Below are positions 34,862 to 42,962 of a stretch of DNA of 64,000 nucleotides, piece by piece. A program made the position numbers and the translations under genes. The stretch is from Amycolatopsis alkalitolerans (GTDB lineage: Bacteria; Actinomycetota; Actinomycetes; Mycobacteriales; Pseudonocardiaceae). The notes under the pieces are model-generated. The model had not been told where the DNA came from, did no database searches, and was given only the letters and a program-made list of their open reading frames with translations. Location of the stretch: NCBI RefSeq assembly GCF_006152065.1, contig NZ_VDFW01000012.1:1-64000 (forward strand). The letters run 5' to 3'. Position 1 is the stretch's first letter, and the number at the start of each line of letters is the position of its first letter.

Positions 34862-35865
34862 CCGCCACGGAATCGATCCGCCTCACCCAGTACGCACACG
34901 GTGGTGGCTGTGCCTGCAAGATCCCTCCCGGTGAGCTGGAGGAGATGGTGCGCGGTCTGACCGGTTGCGAGCTGGCCGGCGAGCCGTTCGGCGAACTGGT
35001 GGTGGGGCTCGACACCGGGGACGACGCGGCCGTGGTGCGGATCCAGGATGGTCTGGCGCTGGTGGCGACGACCGACTTCTTCACGCCGGTTGTCGACGAC
35101 CCCTATGACTGGGGGCGGATCGCCGCGGCGAACGCACTGTCCGATGTGTACGCCATGGGTGGCCGGCCGGTGGTGGCGGTCAACCTGCTCGGTTGGCCGC
35201 GCGACGTGCTGCCCTTCGAGCTTGCCGGCGAGGTACTGCGCGGGGGGCTGTCCGTCGCCGGCGAGGCTGGCTGCTACCTCGCCGGTGGTCACAGCATCGA
35301 CGACCCCGAACCGAAGTACGGCCTGGCGGTGACCGGGATCGGCGACCCCGGCACATTGCTGCGCAACGATTTTGGGCAGGCCGGACAGCCACTCACCTTG
35401 ACCAAACCGCTCGGCATCGGGGTGTTGAACTCCCGGCACAAGGCGACCGGCGAGGTCTTCCCCGACGCGGTCGCCCTCATGACCCGCCTCAACCGCGACG
35501 CCGCGCAAGCCGCCGTCCGCGCCGGGATCCGGTGCGCCACCGACGTCACCGGCTTCGGCCTGCTGGGACACCTCTTCAAACTCGCGCAGGCAAGCGGGGT
35601 CAGCGCGATCGTGGACTCGGCCGCAGTCCCCTACCTCGAGCCCGCCCGAGCCGCACTTCGCGATGGCTACGTCAGCGGTGGAACCCGGCGAAACCTCCAG
35701 TGGGTGTCGCCGCACGCCGACTTCTCGGCGGTGAACGAGAACGAGGCCCTCTTGCTCGCGGACGCGCAGACCTCGGGCGGTCTGCTGGTAGCCGGTGAGC
35801 TTCCCGGTATGCCTGTGGTCGGCGAGCTCATCCCGCGCGGCGAACATGTCATCGTCGTCCGCTGA
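34858..35865 (+). CDS. selD: Selenide, water dikinase (selenophosphate synthetase)
   Basis: 335 aa. It makes selenophosphate from selenide and ATP for SelA. The N-terminal active-site loop GGGCACKIPP has Cys18 and Lys21, equivalent to Cys17 and Lys20 of E. coli, so this copy is not itself a selenoprotein. The ATP/metal-binding acidic run reads GLDTGDDAAVVRI, and GGHSIDDPEPKYGLAVTG and DVTGFGLLGHLFKLAQ are typical. It overlaps selB by four bases. A large helicase gene begins within or just after its end. Confidence 0.95.
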   Translation: MTATESIRLTQYAHGGGCACKIPPGELEEMVRGLTGCELAGEPFGELVVGLDTGDDAAVVRIQDGLALVATTDFFTPVVDDPYDWGRIAAANALSDVYAMGGRPVVAVNLLGWPRDVLPFELAGEVLRGGLSVAGEAGCYLAGGHSIDDPEPKYGLAVTGIGDPGTLLRNDFGQAGQPLTLTKPLGIGVLNSRHKATGEVFPDAVALMTRLNRDAAQAAVRAGIRCATDVTGFGLLGHLFKLAQASGVSAIVDSAAVPYLEPARAALRDGYVSGGTRRNLQWVSPHADFSAVNENEALLLADAQTSGGLLVAGELPGMPVVGELIPRGEHVIVVR

Positions 35866-35948
35866 CGGGCGTCTACGGCGGAGTTTATGGTGTTGCCGCG
35901 ATTCGAGAGGCACTGACCTCGGTTTTCGGTCGCGACGATAAAGAATTC

Positions 35949-38900
35949 GTGGAAAGCGACGATTCGCAGACGGCGATGTTCGCGTTCACTCTCGACTCCG
36001 AGGGCTACCTGGTTGAGGACTCGGCTGCTTTGTCCGCGTGTGCATGGGCGATCAGCAGGCTCCAGGACCCCGGACCGGAGGCGCCGGGCTGGCTGGAACG
36101 GTTCAGGAGCGAGGAGGAGTCGTTCATCACCGCGCTCAATCGGCTGGTCCCACCGAAGCCGGACCGTCTCGGCTCGGCGGGCAACGGTCGTGCGGCAACG
36201 GCCGGTAATACAGTGCTCGGCCAGGTCAAGGGCGCGGCAATCGACGCGGTGTCGACCGGCGCGAAGGCGGCTGGCGACGCGGTCGAGGTGACAACACGAG
36301 CCGCGCTCACCACCGTGGCCGGCCCGATCATCGGAGGCATCGCGGGCGCAGCGGCCGGCACGTTCGTGGAGAAGCTGCTCACCCCGCCGCCATCGAAGTC
36401 CGAATCGAAACCCGAGGCTGCGGCCACCGCCCGGGACCAGCAGAAACCCGAGCAACCGTCATCCGGACCACCTCGGATGACGCCGCAACTCGTGCACGCG
36501 TTCGTGACGCGGCTCGGGCAGGCGTTCGGCGTGACCGAGCTGCTCAAGATCGACGGGGTACGAGTGAAATGCGTGCAGATCCACAAACGCGCCGCGGACG
36601 AGGCGTCAGAGCAGAACTTTCTGAACAGCTTCATCACCGACGACCTGCTCCGCATCGAGGACGCGGTGCGCGGCGGCGACGTGGGCGCCGGCATCGACTC
36701 CTACCTCGCCGACAAGGTCTCCAGCCCCGTCGGCAATCGGGTCGATGTTCGCGCGTTTCCAGGAGAAGTCGTAGCCAGGGTCGCGCCGAACCGCATTCCC
36801 GGCGGACGTTGGCCGACCAGTATCGACCGGCCGTTGGTCACCAGCCAGCAGTTCGCGGTCAATGAAATCATGGGCGAGTTCGGCTCGGCGTCGGGCGTGT
36901 TCGCGGTGAACGGGCCGCCCGGCACCGGCAAGACCACCATGTTGCGCGATGTGCTCGCCGCCATTGTCGTCGACCGTGCCCAGCGCATCGTCGACCTGCG
37001 GTTGGCCCACCCGACCGACGCGTTCACCGAGACGACCGACCGAGTCGCGGTGAGGCCGAAGTACACCGCGACCGTGCGTTGGCTCCGGCCGGAGCTGACC
37101 GGTTCCGAAATCGTGGTGGCAACCGCGGGCAACAAGGCGGCAGCCAACATCACCGCGGAGATTCCGGGCATCGGCGCGGTGCGCGGAGCCGAGGAAGCTG
37201 CCTGCGACGCCGACTACTTCACCGAGTTGGCCAGCAATGTGCTCGGCGCGGACGCCTGGGGGTTGATCGCGGCCAAGCTCGGCAAACGCAGCAACCGCAC
37301 CGCGTTCGTCAAGCATTTCTGGTGGGGCGACCCGGCCGGCAGGGACAACGAGCCTGACCGGGAACAGCCGGAGCCGATCAAGGGTATGAGAGAGATCCTC
37401 GACGACGCGGCCGCGCAGCCGCTGACCGCCGACATCTGGGCCGAAGCCGTGCGCCGGTTCAAGGAGGTGCGCGCCGAGGTCGACCGGTTGACTGTCGAGC
37501 GGCAGCAGGCCGCCGAAGCGATCGCCCGGATCACTCAACGTTGCGCGGAACTGACTGGCCTTCGGGCCGCCGCCGATGCGGCGCGTGCCGAGACCGCACG
37601 CCTTACCGCGGATCTCTCCGCGGCGCAGGCCCGGTTGGCCGACGCCGAGGAGGGGGTCAACCGGGCCACCATCGAGTGCGACGAGCACGCAAAACGCCAA
37701 CCCAACTTCTGGGTGTGCCTGTCCACCGTCTTCCGCGCCGGACGCGAGTGGCACAAGAAAGCAGACAAACTCGGCAGGGCGCTCGACAACGCGAAGGGTG
37801 TTGCCCACAGGTTAAGGTCGGCGATCGGCCGCCACAAGGCAGCGGTCGATCGCGTCAGCACGGTGCAACGACGGCATGAGGTCGCCCTGGACGACGCGAC
37901 TCGCGAAATCGCCGCGTTGGAGAGCCAGCTCGCGCAGGCTCGCGCACAATGGCCGGAACGCCTACCGTACCGGCCGGATTTCGCGACCGAGGACGAGTTC
38001 CAATTGTGCGCGCCATGGGCCGACGCCGTATATACCGACGCACGCAACCGCCTGTTCCTCGAAGCGCTCCGCCTGCACAAGACGTTCATCCTCGGCGCGG
38101 AACCCCGGTTGAGGGACAACCTCGACGTTGCCATGGCGGTGCTGCGCGAAGGCCTGCGCCTGCCAGCGGCGACGCTGCGTACGGCGTGGCAGTCGTTCTT
38201 CCTCGTCGTTCCGGTCGTGTCCACTACGTTCGCCTCGTTACCGCGTCTGTTTCGCGGCCTCGGACGGGAAGCGTTTGGGTGGCTGTTCATCGACGAGGCC
38301 GACCAGGCAACGCCACAACAGGCGCTTGGCGGGATCTGGCGTGCCAGGCGCAGCGTGATCGTCGGTGACCCGCAGCAGCTCGAGCCGATTGTGTCGTTGC
38401 CGCTTTCCGCGCAGCACGCACTGCGGCGCAACAACCAGGTCAACGAGCACTGGACGCCGGAGAACACCTCGGCGCAGCGGATCGCCGACCGGTCGGCGCG
38501 CTTCGGGACGTCGCTGCCGGAACCCGACGGCAACGATCGAGTTTGGGTCGGTGCGCCACTTCGGGTGCACCGGCGCTGCGACCGATTGATGTTCGGCATC
38601 TCGAACGACATCGCCTACGGTGGCGACTTGATGATCTACGGTACCCCGGACAACGGCAACTATCCGGGGCGCAATGCCTGGATCGACGTCCGCGGCTCAT
38701 CGAATGACAACTGGGTGCCGGAAGAAGGCAAAGCACTTTCCTACCTTATGGAGGAGCTAAAGCGAGACGGTGTCGCTCCCGAGGAGATCCGCGTGATCAG
38801 CCCGTTCCGCGACGCCGTCCGGGGCGCCGAGGAAGTAGCCCGTCACCGGCTCGGTTGGTCGTTCGCCAAGGGCAACGTCGGCACCGTGCACACCGTGCAG

Positions 38901-39149
38901 GGCCAGGAGTCGAACGTGATCATCCTCGTACTGGGCAGCGCGCCGCGCAAGATCCGGGCCCGCGAGTGGGCGGCGGAAACCCCGAACCTGCTCAATGTGG
39001 CGGTGTCCCGCGCCAAGCGGCGGCTCTACGTCATCGGCAACCGGACCCTCTGGCAGCACCAACGATACTTCGACACACTCGCCGCCCGCCTCCCGGTGCG
39101 CGCCTGGCCAGCGGACGGCCTCGCCGACGAGGCACTCCCGACCGGGTAA
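35949..39149 (+). CDS. Large Upf1-like SF1 helicase with coiled-coil insert
   Basis: 1066 aa from the GTG at 35949. An N-terminal unknown region includes a Gly/Ala-rich hydrophobic stretch GPIIGGIAGAAAGTFVEKLL (about residues 124-143). Walker A GPPGTGKTT is at about 321-329; a charged coiled coil fills about 505-660; DEADQ (about 780), GDPQQLEP (about 806), TVHTVQGQE (about 980) and VAVSRAKRRLYVIGN (about 1017) give SF1 motifs II to VI. It is a nucleic-acid translocase/helicase of the AAA_11/AAA_12 type. The same frame is open upstream and reads TGVYGGVYGVAAIREALTSV from 35865, so the true start may be a CTG at 35862. Function unknown; defence is possible. Confidence 0.85.
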   Translation: MESDDSQTAMFAFTLDSEGYLVEDSAALSACAWAISRLQDPGPEAPGWLERFRSEEESFITALNRLVPPKPDRLGSAGNGRAATAGNTVLGQVKGAAIDAVSTGAKAAGDAVEVTTRAALTTVAGPIIGGIAGAAAGTFVEKLLTPPPSKSESKPEAAATARDQQKPEQPSSGPPRMTPQLVHAFVTRLGQAFGVTELLKIDGVRVKCVQIHKRAADEASEQNFLNSFITDDLLRIEDAVRGGDVGAGIDSYLADKVSSPVGNRVDVRAFPGEVVARVAPNRIPGGRWPTSIDRPLVTSQQFAVNEIMGEFGSASGVFAVNGPPGTGKTTMLRDVLAAIVVDRAQRIVDLRLAHPTDAFTETTDRVAVRPKYTATVRWLRPELTGSEIVVATAGNKAAANITAEIPGIGAVRGAEEAACDADYFTELASNVLGADAWGLIAAKLGKRSNRTAFVKHFWWGDPAGRDNEPDREQPEPIKGMREILDDAAAQPLTADIWAEAVRRFKEVRAEVDRLTVERQQAAEAIARITQRCAELTGLRAAADAARAETARLTADLSAAQARLADAEEGVNRATIECDEHAKRQPNFWVCLSTVFRAGREWHKKADKLGRALDNAKGVAHRLRSAIGRHKAAVDRVSTVQRRHEVALDDATREIAALESQLAQARAQWPERLPYRPDFATEDEFQLCAPWADAVYTDARNRLFLEALRLHKTFILGAEPRLRDNLDVAMAVLREGLRLPAATLRTAWQSFFLVVPVVSTTFASLPRLFRGLGREAFGWLFIDEADQATPQQALGGIWRARRSVIVGDPQQLEPIVSLPLSAQHALRRNNQVNEHWTPENTSAQRIADRSARFGTSLPEPDGNDRVWVGAPLRVHRRCDRLMFGISNDIAYGGDLMIYGTPDNGNYPGRNAWIDVRGSSNDNWVPEEGKALSYLMEELKRDGVAPEEIRVISPFRDAVRGAEEVARHRLGWSFAKGNVGTVHTVQGQESNVIILVLGSAPRKIRAREWAAETPNLLNVAVSRAKRRLYVIGNRTLWQHQRYFDTLAARLPVRAWPADGLADEALPTG

Positions 39150-39404
39150 CAACCCGGCGGGGTCCGTCCACACGTGACCGTGAAGGAATCCGGCCCCGGC
39201 ATTCCAGTCACCATCCGGTCGCAGGATGCGCCGGCCCTTACGGACGAGATAGGCCCGAAGGAATGAAGGGTCCGGACGCCGTGTTTCTGACAGGATTTCA
39301 GTAGCCAAACGGGTCCGCGGCGGGCGCTCCGGGCTCCGGTCCGTCCCGTGGTCTTGGGCGTCCAGGATTAAACGCCCTACGCAGCGCGGCGCTCCCGAGG
39401 TTTA
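39150..39404. other. Intergenic, convergent genes
   Basis: The helicase and the FtsX-like gene converge on this interval. I see no gene, no strong hairpin with a T-run and no clear mobile-element end. Confidence 0.5.
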
Positions 39405-39956
39405 CTAGCGCTCGCCGCTTGGCGGGCATGGGGACTTCAGGTCCGCCGTACCGTAGCGCGCCGTCAGGCTGGGCAGGATCTCGGACATGATCACCGGCTT
39501 GACGTCGGTCACCTCGGGGAAGGTCGCTTTCAGTTCAGCGCCCCACGCCCGCAGATCGACCTGGCCCGTCCCCACGATGGTCACCGACGCGGGCAGCGCG
39601 TCGGGCCGGGCGCTGGCGACCAGGGCGGGGCTGTCCTGAAACATCACCTTGAACCGCTGGTACGCCTCATCCTTGGTTTCGGTGTAGACCTTGCGGGCCC
39701 GCCGATCCATGTGCACAACATCGGCGATCCGGCGCATCTCAGCATCGGTGTCCACGTAAACGGCGAGGTGGTCGGCGCACACGTCGTGATCGGCGAGCGG
39801 AACGATGGGCGCGGGCAGCTGCCGACCGGCCGCGGGCTCCCCGCCGTGCCACAACAGCATAACGGTGGTGCCTGCCACGGCGAAGAGCCCGACAAACGCG
39901 AGCACGATCAACAGCAGACGACGCGGAAACCGTGGCGCTCTCGGGGGTTCATACAC
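39405..39956 (-). CDS. Membrane-anchored FtsX-ectodomain-like protein
   Basis: 183 aa. A short basic N-terminus (PPRAPRFPRRLL) is followed by one transmembrane helix, LLIVLAFVGLFAVAGTTVML (about residues 14-33). The outside part contains VYVDTDAEMRRIADVVHM, then VYTETKDEAYQRFKVMFQDS and RPDALPASVTIVG, which closely follows the extracellular domain of actinobacterial FtsX (residues that, in the family, contact peptidoglycan hydrolases). There is no FtsX permease part. It may modulate a cell-wall hydrolase. Surrounding genes give no operon partner. Confidence 0.75.
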   Translation of the reverse strand: MYEPPRAPRFPRRLLLIVLAFVGLFAVAGTTVMLLWHGGEPAAGRQLPAPIVPLADHDVCADHLAVYVDTDAEMRRIADVVHMDRRARKVYTETKDEAYQRFKVMFQDSPALVASARPDALPASVTIVGTGQVDLRAWGAELKATFPEVTDVKPVIMSEILPSLTARYGTADLKSPCPPSGER

Positions 39957-40129
39957 GGAGGCACTTTAGCGTGCGACTGTGGATACAAAAGCGCCCCAAC
40001 CGGTCCAGCGTCCGGGCCTGCCGGTCAAACCAGGAAGTGGCCTCAACCCGATCACGGTGGGTCTTGGCGCCGAGGAGCCACCGCATCCGGTTTTGCTGAT
40101 CTTGCGTATGAAGGAAACCGATCTCACCC

Positions 40130-40545
40130 GCGTCCGGGGTGCTTTCGACCTCGCCCGCAGTGTCATCGTGGTCGGCGACCAGAAGCAACTCCCGCCCATC
40201 CCCGTCGAGGCGGCGGCCGACCTCACGCCGCCGATACCGGCCTACGACTGCCGACAGCACAATCTTCTGTCGTCATTGTTGCCCAGGAGGTGATCCGCGA
40301 TCACTGCCGGGGCATCGCCGACGGCTACGTCGGTGTCACCACTCCGTACCGCCTGCAGACCGACAAAGACCAGTGACGTGCTCGACCAGCTCGAAGCCGA
40401 CACCATCCACCGCTTCCAGGGGCGTCAGAAGCAGGTGGTCATCCTGACCACCGTCCTGGACGAGACCTGGCGCGGCCGTACCGGACTGCCCTTCGTGGAC
40501 GACCCGCAGGAAGCAGCGAGCAACAACGAATTCGAGACGCGTTGA
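40130..40545 (+). pseudogene. Broken AAA/SF1 helicase C-terminal remnant
   Basis: Pieces in different plus frames line up as an SF1 helicase C-terminus: RGAFDLARSVIVVGDQKQLP (motif III) from about 40135, then IRDHCRGIADGYVGVTTPYR (about 40292) and EADTIHRFQGRQKQVVILTT (motif V, about 40396), ending after GRTGLPFVDDPQ. At least two frame changes are needed and the N-terminal ATPase half is missing. It is a different family from the intact helicase at 35949. Confidence 0.6.
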
Positions 40546-40677
40546 CGAGGGCCGAATCCCACCGGGCTCGTCGGTCAGCACAGTGACAGGTCAGGTGCTG
40601 CCCCCGGCGCCGCCGTCGAGCCGCGCACGGCGGACGGCACTGCATGGACACCCTCCCTCCCCTATCAGGACGTCCGC

Positions 40678-40959
40678 TCACTTGATCACGTCGCAGACCG
40701 GCATTTTGGCACCTGGGTGCGGAGGGGGTCCACTCCGCACGTCACACGCGCTAACCACACGGGGCCGCACAGAAGCAATCACGGTGCGCCCCTTTGGTTC
40801 GTATTGGAGCTGCACGTTCAGCTTCTCGTCGAGATGCTCCAGGTCATCCGGATCTGCATGTTTCAATGCCGCGCCCACGTCCCCGAGCGCGTCGATCATC
40901 GCGATGTGGTCGGGGCGTTCATCGCCAAATCGAAGCCGACGGTTTCCGGACGGCGACAC
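40678..40959 (-). pseudogene. Large serine recombinase, C-terminal tail remnant
   Basis: The minus frame reads LKHADPDDLEHLDEKLNVQL then YEPKGRTVIASVRPR. This resembles the tail of large serine recombinases, where an acidic DPxDxxxLxxxLGxxLxY pattern is followed by a basic RxVxVxxxP strand. Catalytic and recombinase domains are absent. It is a scar of an earlier integrative element next to the present Tn554-like one. Confidence 0.45.
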
Positions 40960-41016
40960 GGCTCCGGCCCCGACTGGGAGCCGTAACGCGGGGACGGCGG
41001 TTCGCGATCTTGAAGC

Positions 41017-41628
41017 GTGCGAAAACTACTGGCGTTGCTCACCGTCAGGATGTTGGCGGCCTGCTCGAGCCCTGTCGTGGGCCGACAGCAGCCTGAGTCC
41101 GCGCCGGCAGCAGCACCGTCCACCCCGGGGGACCAGTTCGTGCCGGAACAGCAGCGGCTGCTCCAGGCCATGCTGAATCGGGCCGAAGCCGAGCGCGCCG
41201 GTCTCAGCCCGATGGGACAACCCGCGCCGGTCCTGCACGCCGAGAACACCCGGTTCGCTCTGCTCGAACCCTGCGGGAAGACATTGTCATCCGACGTCAA
41301 GATGGGCAGTGCGGTGCAAGGCCGCTGGTTCGCCACCGACCGCACCGAGCACGTCAACATGCACCAGATCATCGCCGACTACCCCGGCCTGGACACCACG
41401 ACCATCGTGGCCGCGGTCGCGCGGACGCTGCCCTGCAAGCCCCAGGTCGAGGGTGGGCCGCCGGTGCGCTTCGCTGGGCAGCGGCAGGTCGCGCAGGCGC
41501 CAGGAGTACAGGCGCAGGTCGCCTACTGCGAGGATGACGTCGACCTGACCATGCGCGACTGCTATCTGGTCGCCGCGCTCGGTGAGCGGGCCACAATGCT
41601 GTCCGGCGTTGGGATTGAGTGCCGCTGA
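41017..41628 (+). CDS. Putative lipoprotein of unknown function
   Basis: 203 aa from GTG. RKLLALLTVRMLAACSSPVV has a lipobox LAAC (Cys at about residue 16), so the protein is probably lipid-anchored outside the membrane. The mature part has six Cys (for example LEPCGKT, TLPCKPQ, AYCEDD, RDCYLV, IECR) and no recognised domain. It resembles small DUF-type lipoproteins of Pseudonocardiaceae in style only. It ends about 160 bases before the transposon module. Confidence 0.6.
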   Translation: MRKLLALLTVRMLAACSSPVVGRQQPESAPAAAPSTPGDQFVPEQQRLLQAMLNRAEAERAGLSPMGQPAPVLHAENTRFALLEPCGKTLSSDVKMGSAVQGRWFATDRTEHVNMHQIIADYPGLDTTTIVAAVARTLPCKPQVEGGPPVRFAGQRQVAQAPGVQAQVAYCEDDVDLTMRDCYLVAALGERATMLSGVGIECR

Positions 41629-41792
41629 CGACGCCTGTCGACGCGTCGTTCATCGGCCTCGCCGAGCGTTGGGGTCGTTGTCCGGCGTTGGACGCTGACG
41701 CCGTTGACGTCGTTCACGACTCGCCGTCGATCTGGTGACATGGGGGTGCTTCCGGCTGTTGATCTCCTAGGGTGCGCGCCGGAGGTGGTCAG

Positions 41793-42962
41793 GTGGCCGT
41801 GCGGCAGCCGGTGGTGCTTGGTGACGAGGTCACCTGTGTCGTGCTGGATCGGTGCTGGCGGGTGGTCGGGCCAGCCGAGGAGTACTTGGAGCATCTGCGG
41901 CAGGAGCGGTACTCGCCGAACACCGTGCGCGCCTACGCGCAGGGCTTGGCACTGTGGTGGTCAATGTTGGAAGGCCGGGAGCTGGACTGGCGTCGGGTGG
42001 ATGTCCAGGACCTGGCCCGGTTCAAGCGGCGCCTGGAGAACCGGGGCACGGATCCCACCGTGATCGCGCTGCGGCCGGACAAACCAGCGGCTGCCAGCAC
42101 GGTGGATGTGGCGCTGACGGCTGTGCTGGGCTTCTACCGCTACCAGGCGATCGTCGCCGACGTGCCGGCGGCCCGCCGGTTCTACGAGCATGTCAAGGGT
42201 GGTGTGCAGTCTCGCGCCAAGTACGCCTCCTTCCTCGGGCACCTCGGCGGCCGCCAGGACCGCCGGGTGATCGGTCGGCGCCGTGACCCGAGGACACCGC
42301 CACCGTTCTTGACCCCGGCGCAGATCGCGGTGATCAAGGACGATGCCGCGCGATGGGACCGCGACGGTGGCCGCTGGTCGGGCGACCTGCGGGTGCGTCT
42401 GTTTTGGACGCTGCTGGAGGAAACCGGGCTCGACTGAGCGAGGCGCTACTACTGCGGCACCGGGACTGGCAGCCAGGCACCGGCACGACAGCGTTTCTGG
42501 ACGTGCAGCCGCGGCAAGATCAGCGACGCCGGCTACGGGTGAAGAACCAGCAGTACCGGCGGGTCTACCTGTCCGACGGGCTGGACGACCTCTACGGCGA
42601 GTACCTGTTCCTGCTGGTCGAGTTGGGCGTGGATGTTCAGGACGAGGGATCCGATCTTCGTCAACCTGTTCCGTGGCGAGTTCGGTCGACCGTTGCGGCC
42701 GGAGACGATCTACGACTGGATCAATGGGTTCAAGCGGCGGCATCCGCTGCTGCCGACCGGGTGGACACCGCACTGGTTCCGCCATAGCCATGCCACGGCG
42801 CTGCTGTTGGCTGGGGTGCCGGAGCATGTGGTGCAGCGGCGGCTCGGACACAGCGACATCCATACGCTCCTGACCACCTATGCGCATGTCACCGAAGACG
42901 CCGCGATGCGAGCCGCGGCCGACTGGAAGAGCCTGACCGCTCGGTGGGGAGCCGCCGCGTGA
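41793..42962 (+). pseudogene. tnpA: Tn554-like TnpA tyrosine recombinase, two frameshifts
   Basis: The N-terminal SAM-like domain reads AEEYLEHLRQERYSPNTVRA in the first frame, which stops at a TGA at 42435-42437 within ETGLD. Shifting the frame by one restores ARLSEALLLRHRDW, the first catalytic Arg region; a second shift near 42645 restores DPIFVNLFRGEFGRPLR and the C-terminal motifs HWFRHSHAT, RLGHSDI and TTYAHV with the Tyr. The two shifts cancel, so beginning and end share one phase. Start chosen at GTG 41793 after GGAGGTGG. As read, the gene encodes no full recombinase; sequencing error remains possible. Confidence 0.8.

Noticed and set aside
34858..35865. selD as a second selenoprotein
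   Set aside because: The active-site position is an ordinary Cys codon (GGGCACK) and there is no in-frame UGA.
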